This document shows positions 35,336 through 46,187 of a stretch of DNA of 64,000 nucleotides, piece after piece. The stretch is from Pieris napi (lineage: Eukaryota > Arthropoda > Insecta > Lepidoptera > Pieridae): NCBI RefSeq assembly GCF_905475465.1, contig NC_062242.1, forward strand, positions 7,839,501 through 7,903,500, written 5' to 3'. The first letter of the stretch is position 1; each line of letters opens with the position of its first letter. The position numbers were made by a program, and so were the translations under genes. The notes beneath the pieces are model-generated. The model made no database searches. It worked only from the letters and a program-made list of their open reading frames with translations, and was not told the DNA's origin.

Positions 35336-36660
35336 TATCATTCAATAGTTCATCGGAAAGGACAGCAAAAAGGCTCAAACTAAAACTAGGCCACACGTTC
35401 AAGTCGCCTAATAGCTTAACATCAATCCAAGAATAGGTGCGATAAGGAATATTCCAAGTTGGTACGAAGCGGCCCAAATTACCGGCAGGCCAAATACTCG
35501 CCGGGCTCAGCCACTAATCTATTTCATGCAAGCATCGGTAATTTGTATACGCTCTCAGATACCTCGAGCTTGCATGCGATATAATAGCCGAGACTGTGGC
35601 CTCGATACATACAGCTAGGATCTGTCTAACAATAAAACACGGCCCTACAATTATCTTTTAGTTACCAGCCCTGATTTATTTAGAAGACTTTATCTAGAGA
35701 CTGTCCTTTATTACGATAGAAAAGAAACCAAAATAAAGTTGATTCCGTTTATGTGGTATATCTATAAGCCTGACTATTTTATCCATTAAACATCTATTAT
35801 AAGTAACAGTAATAAAATAAAAATTATATAACCAAACTGTATGTAAACAAAATGTAAAAAATCATCGCACACTTGAAGCCTACATGAGCCCTTTAGTTTT
35901 TACCACACTCATAATTTTAACATTCTCGTTTCCGATATTGTCCAATAATATAAGTGTCGTTTAGTTTTAGGACCCTTAGATAAGCCAGGTTAGTTTTTGT
36001 TAGCATTGGAACCCCACTACCCCTAACTTTATGTTAGTTATAAGCTCATATTTTAAACAATTAAAATGAGTTGTTACCCAGCTTCAAACAAAGTGTTTTA
36101 TTTGAACATATCCATATATCGCATCATGCTAACATGTTCGTCAATTTATACATCATATTCATTACCACAATTGTATAATACTCGCATAAACAAAGATAAT
36201 AGAATGCCCATAGTTTGAAATTAATGAAGACTATAATTTAAATTGATCTATGAGGAAAATATAATCTGTGCCAAGCAAGTTATTTTCTTATAAACAGTGT
36301 GTATTCCAATATCAAGCCTTATCAAGGTAAGGAGGCACTGCCGCTCAATCGACTCACTCACTGATGCTATCTTTGTAGAATTTGAAATAATACGATTATA
36401 CTAACTTTATCTGCGAGATAGTCTCAGTACGATATTAAAGCTATTAAAAAGATGTCCTTAAGATATTAAAATTAAACTTCTTTTTTCTTACTTAATGTCT
36501 AATTGTAAAACTTATTTGTTTACCTGTTATTTACACCTCACATACGCCCATACAACTTTATTTCTACTAACGTCTAATTAGTTGACTGTTTTGTTTTTCT
36601 TTCTTTATTTAAAACGTTAAATTTGTTTGCCTACCCATATATGTATGTACTTTTTGTTAC
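35336..36660. other. Non-coding stretch
   Basis: A GC-richer block at 35380-35600 (e.g. AAATTACCGGCAGGCCAAAT, CTCGCCGGGCTCAGCCACTA) could be a decayed repeat. No gene seen. Confidence 0.4.
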
Positions 36661-36815
36661 CACTCAATATGACTTTGCTGTGGAATGGAAGCCTGGTTAT
36701 CCATATCACAGGTTCTTACCTAGTTTGAAAACCAGTCTCCCAATACCTTCTTAATTGTAATCTTATTGTTTGTTGTAAATGTTATATGGGAAATAAATTA
36801 TTATTATTAAATTAT
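36661..36815 (+). repeat. Non-LTR 3' tail
   Basis: TGACTTTGCTGTGGAATGGA, AGCCTGGTTATCCATATCAC, AGGTTCTTACCTAGTTTGAA and a TGTAAATGTTATATGGGAAATAAATT end with ATTATTATTA tail. It looks like the 3'UTR of a retroposon; no coding part is left. Confidence 0.5.
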
Positions 36816-39598
36816 TATAAAGCTTAGAAAGGTCTTGTCGTGTTTATTAAAAACGTGAAATGTAAGAGAAGTTCAGACTTTAAATAGGTTTTTTTGGAGG
36901 CAGAGGAATATCACAAGAGCATTCCAATTTTAATTATTATTATCCATTTCTATGAAACATAACGAACGTATAAAATCAACAGAACGGTTTTGATCAATAT
37001 GAAGTAAATGGCCGCAAAGTAAATTTGATTCTCGTTAGGTTTTATCAAACATAGCGTGGATTCGTTAGTCTATTTTTATGGCAGTCGGTTATTATAAGGC
37101 TGAATATGTACGTGCAGTGAAATCATTAAAAAGTATAGTATAATTGTGATATAATTATGATAGTGGCAAATATAGTATTTTATATATTTGGTGGTCATCA
37201 ATTGTGCTATTTATATTATACAGAAAATATCTTTCTAATTTAAATCCATCATAATCCGTTTTCTATTTTTTTATTTTTAATACCTTTTAAGTATGTTATT
37301 GGAGATTTTATTTATTATAAATTATTGTATTAGTAACAACCTTCTTTATTATAAATATACGTGAACTGACCAGAATTTTAAGAAGCTACGATAGTTTTAA
37401 TGTTACGTTAAATTTACTCGATATTTCATTATCCTTTACGATGACAAAATAAGAAAGAAATTAAAGGGGTTTATTATCCAACTTTATCAAAATGTGACAA
37501 CATATATCAATTAAATAAATGTCATATTACCTAATTACAAATTAATTACATAACATATTACAGGTATGTTCACAAAATACCTAAGAAACCTCGCCCACAA
37601 CACGTACTCACGCCATTTTCCTTTTTCGCGAGAAAATTTAAAGTGTAAAACATGTTAACTGAGGCTAACGTGCCGCGACTAGAAATTACTGCGATTGCAT
37701 TTAGTAACTTGTCATTTTATTATCCAGCTTTTCCATTTGACTTCTCATGTGTGCACAGACTTATTTTATCCAGACCTTTTAATATTCTATATACCTTAAG
37801 CATTTTGTAAAGTTTTTTATTTATGTTATAATGTATTCTGTGGCTTCTCCATCGTTATAATGACCATACCCTGTCAAAGAAAACTTGTCTCTGGGTAAAT
37901 AAATGTTTATATTTTTACTATAATTTAAAATATGTAAAGATCTTTATAAACCACTGTATATTGTCACTATTATGCGGCTATGTATCAACTATACGTAACC
38001 ACTTCTAAAACATATTTTAATCACAAAACACATATATTATTATTACAGTACGATAAGCCAATACGATAACGTCGAAATATAAAATGAAAATATATGATAT
38101 TTAAGTTAAATTTTCTTCTCTTTATAATTCTTTCAAAAATAAATTGTAAATATGATTAGTAAAGCAGACATGTTGGTTATTTCGTGTCGGCACACGGCGG
38201 GCGTCGAACCTGCTCGTAAATCTGAACTATCTGTGATACAGTAGTTGTGTGGAGAGCACTCACGGCTGTCCTCCAGTTTCAAGTACCACGCAAGTGAAAT
38301 ACTGTGGCGGAAAATACCTTTATAAGAGTTATGTTAATCAAAGACAATACTAAATACCTTTATATAAATGGTGTAAGAGTGAATTCACACAAACATTTAT
38401 TCAAATAATAATCGTGGTAATCATAAGCTGCATCAAACCAACAAATATATATGTATATGTTAGATGAATATTGTACTATATTTCACTAATAAAACTAGCA
38501 TTGAAGAAGTAATCAAAATTAAACTAAGAAGGAATGTTTTGTAGTCCTATAACCTCCAAACACAGCAGGTATATTTCTTTCTTGTTTTAATATTTTTTAT
38601 ACTTCTGTGTTTTTAAACCTAAGATACAGGTAGAAAGAGGTTCAAACCAGAGTGTAACAGATATGTTCCGTCACGTAAGTGAAGGACGGAAAAAATAGCC
38701 CTTTAATCAAAATGAAGACATCAAAAAGAAAATAAACTACTGTTTACCGTATAAGACTAAAGCCTTGACCAAGTCAACGCTCCAAACTTAGACCAAATTC
38801 TCACAATCGGCTACACGGCTTTATGCGCTTTTTAGCGCTTGTGAAAGAGAAAACGTCTCAGCGGCAGCTGTGCCCGGAGAGCACTCGTGCTGCCTGAATT
38901 ATATTACATCTGCTATTTGCTAAATGCTCTAAATAATTCGTTAACACTCTGTTATACTCGTATATAGCAAGATTTGTGCTCACGTATAATATAAAGCAAG
39001 TTTTGTACTTGCGTATATATCCAGCAAATAAATAGTGTAAAAAATAAAAATATTGGTTGTTTGTAAAGTAGGTTTACGATCGAGATGTTTACGTGATAAC
39101 GTCTTATTGGTGATATAAGTTTTTGGGAAGTAAGGAATTAATGAAGATAACAATTTTTTCAAATTTTAAATTACATCTATCGTTTTATTCACACTTTTGA
39201 TGATAAATTTCGGGTGTAAAATGACAAGTTTACTTATTCGACTATGATATACATTTTTCTTCATACATTCACGGAATGACTGGCAGCGCTCGAGATGAGA
39301 CGGGAGATCGGTCCGTCTCTCTCTCGTTATACCTGCGATCGCGCTCGTGAGGTTTTGGTGTGACACAAGTTTCTGAACATGTCACCCGACTAAAACGATT
39401 TTAAAGACGTTATCACGTCAAAATAATAAGTGTTTCTTCTAACAGTAGTAATATTTTAAATGTTCATGAATACATTTGGAACAGTTACATTGAGAGGTTT
39501 AGTGATAGAATAATTGTCAAGAGTAAATTTTCAAGTCAAAACAAGTGTGATTAAAACACATTCTTAACTCGTTTATGTAAGGATATGTCATAACAAGT
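36816..39598. other. Non-coding stretch
   Basis: No gene or clear repeat. A GC-richer patch at 38170-38300 contains GGCACACGGCGGGCGTCGAA but folds into nothing I recognise. Confidence 0.4.
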
Positions 39599-39872
39599 CA
39601 ACTGTTGGCCTAGTGACTTCAGCTGCGACTCTTATCCCTAAGGTCGTAGGTTTGATCCCCGGCTGTGCACCAGTGGACTTTCTTTCTATGTGCGCATTTA
39701 ACATTCGTTTGAACGGTGAAAGAAAACATCCCAAGGAAACCGTAGACCCAAAAAAGTCGACGGGGAGTGTCAGGTACAAGTTGCTGATCACCTACTTGCA
39801 TATTAGATGAATATGAAACAGATACAGAAATCTGAGGCCCAGACCTAAAAAGGTTGAAGCGCCACGAGTAAT
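39599..39872 (+). repeat. tRNA-derived SINE, family 1, complete copy
   Basis: Head: TTGGCCTAGTGACTTCAGCT (A box TGGCCTAGTGA), then GGTCGTAGGTTTGATCCCCG (B box GGTTTGATCCC). Body: TTTCTATGTGCGCATTTAAC, GGTGAAAGAAAACATCCCAA, AAAAAGTCGACGGGGAGTGT. 3' part: ATACAGAAATCTGAGGCCCA, GACCTAAAAAGGTTGAAGCG. It is the best reference copy in the window for this family. Short open frames on both strands across it are fortuitous. Confidence 0.9.
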
Positions 39873-40105
39873 TTTTTTATATTTAGATGACATTATCAAA
39901 AGTTAAATTTTAAATATTGTAATAATATAATGACACAGTTTCTATATATTATCAGCCTCTGTATACGATATAACATAATGAGGGATTATGAATAATTATG
40001 ATATTAGAAATCAGTGAAAAATAATCAATTAATAATATTACCAAAATTCAAGTTATTCATAATCTCTCTTAAATATATTTTTATAACATAACAACAAAAT
40101 TGAAT

Positions 40106-40366
40106 TTGACGACTCATTGGTCTAGTGGTTAGTACCTCTGACTGCGAACCCATGGGCCCCGGGTTCAATCCCCGGCTGAGACGAACATCGATGTGATGAG
40201 CATTTGGTGTTGTGCTTAGGTCTTGGGTGTTTAAATATGTATTTATATGTCTATATATCTATAATATGTATGTATATCCGTTGCCTAGTACCCATAACAT
40301 AAGCTTTACCAGCTTAGCATGGGACTCGGTCAATTGGTGTGAATTGTCTTTAAAAAAAAAAAAATT
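40106..40366 (+). repeat. tRNA-derived SINE, family 2, complete copy
   Basis: Head GACGACTCATTGGTCTAGTG, GTTAGTACCTCTGACTGCGA, GGGTTCAATCCCCGGCTGAG (A and B boxes of a pol III promoter). Body with ACATCGATGTGATGAGCATT and TTAGCATGGGACTCGGTCAA, ending TGGTGTGAATTGTCTTTAAA in a poly-A run. The head resembles a Glu/Asp-type tRNA 5' half, but pairing is lost. Confidence 0.9.
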
Positions 40367-41127
40367 TTTTTGCATCTTATAGTTAAACCTAATAGTTTTC
40401 TTAAATCTAGTGTCCTGCTCATTTCTTTTTAATGGGTCATACGAGTAAGCAAGACAAAACATTTAATAATATGAAATAGAGGAAAAGTCCCGAATGCAAC
40501 TGTTATTTACTAGTGCATTATTTAATCTGCAATATCTTAGGCTAAATTCATGTGACAATTTGAGAAACATGTAACCGACATATTCGGAGAGCAAGTGTCG
40601 ACCACTTGAATATTCAATCAATAGTGTGATCCGTAACTAACCCTAACTACGAAATTCCTTGCGATACAAGAATTGTTTATATTGTAATTATTAAAATATT
40701 TATTCGTAAGGCGTGTATTTATGAAGTCCCGTAAGGAGAAAGAGAGCTAATTACACTTCTGTCTGTTGTGGTGATGAACTTTTTATGCCTTCAACTTCAA
40801 CAATTGTTTACCAGGAAAAAAGAACCCGCAAAAACGTTACCAAGTACGGAGATATATTACAACTATATCAAAGAATATTTATTTAGATTGATATTTAGAA
40901 ATATATATATTCGATTTACCTACTTGGTAGATAAAAATTAATATATTACAAATTTACAGGTTTTTTGTGAAATCAGAGTTCAGTAAAAAAAATTAAAAAT
41001 CTTCAGATTACAACACAAATTACCAGCAAATAGATATATCAGTACTAAAAAATGCTTACAAAATTATATTAAAAACTCGTTTATTAGATTTAATGGCTTT
41101 GTTATGAATCCTCTTTTACATCAAATA
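40367..41127. other. Non-coding stretch
   Basis: AT-rich, no gene or repeat recognised. Confidence 0.45.
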
Positions 41128-41280
41128 TATTATTTACAATTTATTATTATTATATATATATTTTATTTTTATTCTTTTTTTAGTAGTATAATGTAATAGG
41201 CTTTTGTGTATAATGTAATTGTTTGGATATTGTATACTAAGCAACTGTAGGCAAATAAAATAAAAATAAAAAAGTATTCT
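41128..41280 (+). repeat. Non-LTR 3' tail (tail family C)
   Basis: TATAATGTAATTGTTTGGAT, ATTGTATACTAAGCAACTGT and AGGCAAATAAAATAAAAATA parallel the copy at 53.8 kb (GTGTAATTGTTTGAATATAG, TAATAAGTAGCTGTAGGAAT). This is a retroposon 3'UTR with A-rich tail. Confidence 0.55.
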
Positions 41281-41984
41281 TGGTTTTCTAAAAAAATAAA
41301 ATTTTACACTAGTTTTAAAGGTTAGTTTCATATGCTGGCTTCCACACAATATTTTTCTCTGAAGAAATGTTTGCTGCGCTGATTGATCCACTAATACTCG
41401 ACCACCAGCCACGCTGAGGCTCGAATAAACTTCCCTTATTATAAACTTGACACATGGGAATTATGAAGTTATAATAAAAATTCCTTAATACCTATTAAAT
41501 ACGATTTTCGAATGCCTTAATATTAATTGAATAAGTTAAAAATAATTAACTCATTCAAATAAACAATGGCGCTTTAACAAATTTCATTTTAAATACATAA
41601 AAATATAATATTAGTAATGTACGATCGTAGCGACAGCAAGTTAAGTAAACTTATATTTAAACTAAAATACTCCCATTTGATAATGTTGCCAAATCTTTCA
41701 CTTATTCTGCCTCCACTAGATGTTAAAGCGTGTGTAATAATGTAATATTCTTGTGCGCTGTTTGGCCTAAATCCAAAACATTTTATATTTCACTTTAAAA
41801 CTCCCCTGACATTTGAATCGCTCTTAATATTCATGTGTATTCAAAATTTCAACATTTTCTACTATATCAAAGTTTTCGGTAAAATTTTCGTCAGGTTTTT
41901 ATTTTTAGGCTCTATATGTTATATATGTTTTCCATATGAAGATATATCTGGAAGCTGAGGGGGTAGAATATGACATAGGCATAA

Positions 41985-42040
41985 TGGTGATCAGGTTACT
42001 TATGTTTGACACACATCGTCGCTTTTTGAGCTTTACAAGG
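41985..42040 (-). repeat. SINE family 1 scrap
   Basis: GTTTGACACACATCGTCGCT and TTTTGAGCTTTACAAG resemble the GCCTGACACACGCCGTCGAC / TTTTTGGGTCTAAGAC part of family 1. It abuts the left end of the 42.0-42.5 kb element. Confidence 0.4.
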
Positions 42041-42535
42041 TGAAATTACGCGTTATGAAAAATTGATGAGAGTGAAATTTTTCGATGCGCGCGCACCTGA
42101 GACACAAAGTTGTCAGTGTGATTATAGCGTGCGCGAGCGAGATGGCAATAAGACAATCTACAAGTAAAAAGAAATAGAATATGAGTGAAGTTAGCAGCTA
42201 TGCCAAGAATTTTGAATGAACATTATGATATTTACCTTTTAAACAAATAAAGGAGTTTTAATTATTTTTTCAAAGAAATTTAGCAATGCTTTTTCACAAA
42301 GACCAATTGTTACTTAGTTAAAAGGTTATGAAACATACGTAGTTATTAAATTGAATGAATAATATAATAAAATAATAAATAATAATAATAATTGTTATTA
42401 ATATTAATTAATAATTGAATAATATATTAAATATTAATAAATTGTTTACGTTAAATATTAATTATATTTAAAAAAATAAAGAAAGCCAAAGAAGTATAAC
42501 TTCTTACGCGCGTACATAAGTAGGTACACGCACCC
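42041..42535 (+). mobile_element. Terminal-motif element (GAAGTTATACTTC family), left end decayed
   Basis: From GCGTTATGAAAAATTGATGA onward it follows 24865-25372 almost base for base, through GATGCGCGCGCACCTGAGAC and the AT-only block, to GCCAAAGAAGTATAACTTCT, TACGCGCGTACATAAGTAGG and CGCACCC. The left terminal motif is reduced to GTGAAATTACGC, apparently by mutation or by a break in the neighbouring SINE scrap. A 4-bp insertion (AGGT) near the right end distinguishes it. Confidence 0.75.
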
Positions 42536-42905
42536 TTTTTTTTTATTATTATAGATGTGTTAATATGAAATAATTGAAAGAAGACAAATCTTTGTACAAC
42601 ATATTTTAGCCATTACTATTGCCTTATTTCCTTTGCAATTATTGACAACATCGTGTTTTGTGAGCTCCTTGAAACCGTTGAAAACATGCACTCAAGTCCA
42701 TTCTTAGAATTCAGTTGGCGTTCCCAAAATCCGATAAAAGGCGATGCCCAAACTCACAGACTCGATTTCAAGTGAAACATGATTACAGCTCAGCGCCGCT
42801 GCATCTCCTACCTGAGACTCAGACGTGTGTCACGTAAATCGAATTGCAACTCGTTTTTGTTGATATTGGAACTTGTTTTTGAATTTTTCTTGTTAGATAT
42901 GTCAC

Positions 42906-43211
42906 CGTAAAATTGTAAACACCGTTAGATTGTAATATATCTCGCGAGATTGTAAACTGTCGAAAGATTGTGAACCTCAACGAACTGCTTACAATTTAAG
43001 GTATTATTATTCGGTAGTTATATGAAATTGTTGGGAAGTAAAATTAATCTGTAATTGACCAAAGAAGTTTGAATGATAACTAAGTTAGTGTAGTACAATC
43101 TACCGAATAATAATACGTTAAATTGTAAGCAGTACGCTGAGGTTCACAATCTTTCGACAGTTTATAATCTCGCGAGATAGATTACAATCTAACGGTGTTT
43201 ACAATTTTACG
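42906..43211. mobile_element. Foldback MITE with 112-bp inverted arms
   Basis: Bases 42906-43017 and 43100-43211 are reverse complements at 107 of 112 positions by hand alignment, around an 82-bp spacer. Both ends read CGTAAAATTGTAAACACCGT inward. Inside each arm GATTGTRA recurs three times about 18-20 bp apart (42928, 42948, 42966). No coding frame. I could not find a clear target-site duplication, so the superfamily is open. Confidence 0.85.
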
Positions 43212-43524
43212 TTAACAGATATAATCCGTGATATTTATTTTATAGTCTAGAGTCATATTCAAGTATATGTTTATCGAATACTTATTGTGATATCAAGTAA
43301 CTCATTCGTATTATTTGCAGTCATTGCGCAGTGATAAATCGATTACGCGTTAATTGGTCTAAATTTTGGTATGAACTGATCCCTTATTGTCGAAAAAAAT
43401 AATTCACCTTTAACGCAACCCTGTTTAAGTCGGTTTTGTGTTTTTAGTATTATCGGAATAAAAAATATTGTACTCCAAAATTACAAAATAGTTATTTACT
43501 AGTGTTTTCCGTAGAATTTTTATT

Positions 43525-43537
43525 ATATCCGATAATA
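43525..43537. repeat. Target-site duplication, left copy
   Basis: ATATCCGATAATA, repeated exactly at 47895-47907. The two copies bracket the whole retrotransposon including its inverted part. Confidence 0.9.
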
Positions 43538-43679
43538 ATAAAATAAATAAATAAAATAAAAAGCCTTTTATTTCCAGTATTATATAAGTTTACACTTCTT
43601 ACAATTTATTTTTAGTGTTAGTTCATGTTATTAATCTATATTAGTTAAAAATATATACATATATATTCCTTTTAAATAC

Positions 43680-44897
43680 TTAATCTACTGGAACCCCAAG
43701 TTGGGTGTAGGCCTCCTCCAGTGACGCCCATTTATCTCTGTCCTCGGCCACTTCACTCCAATTTCGACCAGCTATCGCTTTAATGTCGTCTTCCCATCGC
43801 GTAATAGGTCTACCTTTTGTTCTTCTGCCTAGTGGGCCTTTCCAGAAAGTTACTTTTTTAGTCCATCTATGGTCAGTTAGCCGGGCAACATGTCCTGCCC
43901 ACTTCCATTTCAGTTTTTTTGCGTAGCTTAAAGCATTTGTTGCTTTGGTTATTTTTCTTATTTTAGTATGGCGTATTTTATCTGATTTTCTGATCTTTAG
44001 CATACTTCTTTCGAGTCCTCTCTGACAGACGATTATCTTTTTTCTTGTTTCAGCAGTGAATTTCCACGTTTGGCAACCATATGTCAAACAAGGCAAGAGG
44101 CTTGAATTCATGACTTTGGTTTTAATGTCTTGTGGTAGATCACCTTTAAAAATTTCCTTGAGACCCCAAAATTTGTTCCATGTTAATTTTATTCTTTTCT
44201 CTATTTCTGTATTTTTATTTTTTCTGTGAAAACTTATGGTTTTTCCCAGATAGACATAATCTTCAACGTATTCCAATGGTTTGTTATTGATTGTTATTGG
44301 TCTTTGAGAGCTGTTTGTCATTGTCTTAGTTTTTGTAATGTTCATCTCTAGGCCTACTTTTCCACTAGCTTGGTTCAGGGTTTCTACCATGCTCTGTAGT
44401 TGGGAAGATGACTCGGATAACAGTACTAGGTCATCCGCGAATCTCAGGTGACTCAAGTAAGTACCGTCTATGTATAGACCTTGTTTACTCCAATCTAGCT
44501 TGCTAATGATCGATTCAAGAACAGCTATGAATATTGTTGGAGACAGCGGGTCCCCTTGTCTTACTCCTCGTTCTATTGGAAAACTAGGGCCTAATGTTTC
44601 AAGCTTAATTTTACCTTTGTTGTTTTTGTATATGGATTTGATGATTTTTATATATATTTCCTCTACTCCCTGTTCTTTCAAGCTTTCCCAGATGCTGTTA
44701 TGTCTTACTGTATCAAAGGCTTTTTGGTAGTCTATGAATGATATATAGAGTGTTCTTTGTTTTTCCTGATACTTTTCCATTATCAACTCAAGGGTATGGA
44801 TGTGGTCGACTGTTGAAAAGCCCCTTCTGAAGCCTGCTTGCTCCACTGGCTGTTTTTTTTCCAATGTGTCTCTAATCCTTATGTTTATAATTGTGGA
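43680..44897 (-). CDS. Reverse transcriptase, central and C-terminal part (3' segment of ORF2)
   Basis: About 405 codons to TAA at 43680. Starting from the break (STIINIRIRD) it shows QAGFRRGFSTVDHI, motif A FIDYQKAFDTV, RQGDPLSPTIF, the catalytic motif LRFADDLVLL, then NITKTKTM and YLGKTI, and a basic C-terminal region (RWTKKVTFWKGPLGRRTKGR). All three catalytic aspartates (one in motif A, two in FADD) are present and there is no internal stop. The frame stays open 18 bases beyond the break, into inverted 5'UTR, giving a spurious ATG at 44915. On its own the fragment lacks the first RT motifs and the endonuclease, so it should be inactive. Confidence 0.93.
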   Translation of the reverse strand, partial: STIINIRIRDTLEKKQPVEQAGFRRGFSTVDHIHTLELIMEKYQEKQRTLYISFIDYQKAFDTVRHNSIWESLKEQGVEEIYIKIIKSIYKNNKGKIKLETLGPSFPIERGVRQGDPLSPTIFIAVLESIISKLDWSKQGLYIDGTYLSHLRFADDLVLLSESSSQLQSMVETLNQASGKVGLEMNITKTKTMTNSSQRPITINNKPLEYVEDYVYLGKTISFHRKNKNTEIEKRIKLTWNKFWGLKEIFKGDLPQDIKTKVMNSSLLPCLTYGCQTWKFTAETRKKIIVCQRGLERSMLKIRKSDKIRHTKIRKITKATNALSYAKKLKWKWAGHVARLTDHRWTKKVTFWKGPLGRRTKGRPITRWEDDIKAIAGRNWSEVAEDRDKWASLEEAYTQLGVPVD

Positions 44898-45276
44898 AGT
44901 TGGAGTTGGCAACACTGGTCGTAAACGTAAACACGTACAAAATTGAGCTCCGTAATTAAATAGTGAAAAGTGACAAAATACTGAACATACAACTACAATT
45001 CACCAATAAAGTTATAAGAAAAGTGCAAAGATAAGAAATACAGTTATAAAAACAGTGCGATTAAAAACTATATCGTAAAACAATCCCGAAACAACTTCTG
45101 ATATCCCAGTAAAAAGTGAAAGTTCATAGTCCGCCATTACACAATTCAATCGTAATTCGCGTCTGACAACTGACATCTCATCTAGTACCAACCTACGCAG
45201 CAGTGCCGGGCAGTGTTGCAAGATTTAAAAAATTATTAAAAGGTGTTACAATTTATTAATTCCACTTTTCCCTAAA
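44898..45276 (+). other. Retrotransposon 5'UTR
   Basis: The 379 bases between the inversion joint and the ORF1 ATG. Begins AGTTGGAGTTGGCAACACTG. Non-LTR elements normally carry an internal promoter in this region, but I see no motif that fixes it. The true element 5' end might lie a few bases further if the joint removed sequence. Confidence 0.65.
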
Positions 45277-46041
45277 ATGGATAAAAATATCGAAATGCTT
45301 TGGGAAAAATTAGAGGAAAAATTGAACCAACAAACTCTAACTATAACATCAGCTGTAACCACAAACGTTATGGAAGCGATAATTGATAAGATGGATTCAA
45401 TTATTCAAGAAAACAAAAAATTAAAAACTCAGATTGCAAAACTTGAACAAAAACTAGATCAAATGGAAATAGATAAAAGAAAAAAGAATTTGGTATTTTT
45501 TGGAGTTGAAGAAAAGGGAAAAAGGGAATCTGAACTGGTAGACTATATCAAAGAAATTATAACAGATACAGGTTTACATCTAGACAGCCAAGAAATAAGC
45601 AATGTTTACAGAATTGGAGCACAAACTAACAAGAATCGGCCAGTTGTCGTTTCCTTGTCGACAAATTGGAAAAAACATTTGATACTTAAAAATAAATCCA
45701 GCCTTCCATCTGGGATCTATGTAAAAGAAGACTACCCGAAACACATATTAGAAACCCGAAAGCAACTGCAACCAAAAGTAGAGGAAGAAAGAAACAAGGG
45801 TAACTTTGCATATATCAAATATGATAAGCTAATCGTTAAGAAACCAAATGATCAAGGCCGTGAAAAAAGGAAGCGGGAACAGAGTGGCTCGCCGATATCA
45901 CCTACACAAAAGAGGTCAAACCCTAACAAAGCAACGATGCCAACTGCAACGAATACAAAGGATGTAATAAAACCTAATTTATTAAATTATATAGCAAGGG
46001 GAAGGTCTAGCTCACTTTCAGAGGTATCAAAAAACAACTAA
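45277..46041 (+). CDS. Retrotransposon ORF1 (coiled-coil RNA-binding protein)
   Basis: 254 residues. Residues about 5-75 form a likely coiled coil rich in K/E/L (NKKLKTQIAKLEQKLDQMEI). This is followed by RKKNLVFFGVEE and an RRM-like/CTD region (SNVYRIG, RPVVVSLS, YVKEDYPKH) of the kind found in L1-type ORF1 proteins and related insect elements. It ends in a basic, Ser/Pro-rich tail (QSGSPISPTQKRSNP). Such proteins coat the element RNA. No CCHC zinc knuckle is visible. Stop at 46039-46041; the ORF2 frame is already open from 46011, overlapping the end of ORF1 by about 30 nt. Confidence 0.85.
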   Translation: MDKNIEMLWEKLEEKLNQQTLTITSAVTTNVMEAIIDKMDSIIQENKKLKTQIAKLEQKLDQMEIDKRKKNLVFFGVEEKGKRESELVDYIKEIITDTGLHLDSQEISNVYRIGAQTNKNRPVVVSLSTNWKKHLILKNKSSLPSGIYVKEDYPKHILETRKQLQPKVEEERNKGNFAYIKYDKLIVKKPNDQGREKRKREQSGSPISPTQKRSNPNKATMPTATNTKDVIKPNLLNYIARGRSSSLSEVSKNN

Positions 46042-46187
46042 CTGCCCCCGACAACCGGAACAAAAACAATGCTAACTGTAGATCAACACCAACAAAGGAC
46101 AACGAAAGAAAACATGCACCAACCACCCCAAGCCGGCTGGTCACCGTGGGGCTCAGCGACTACTACCCTCCATCCAACAGGATACAT

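Noticed and set aside
39588..39810. Overlapping 60-67-codon frames on both strands
   Set aside because: They lie entirely inside a complete family-1 SINE.
42892..43228. 9-bp target duplication around the 112-bp-arm MITE (GTTAGATAT versus AACAGATAT)
   Set aside because: The flanks are only partly alike and not at equal distance from the ends, so I do not claim a duplication.
44470..44730. 86-codon plus-strand frame
   Set aside because: Antisense shadow of the RT coding segment.
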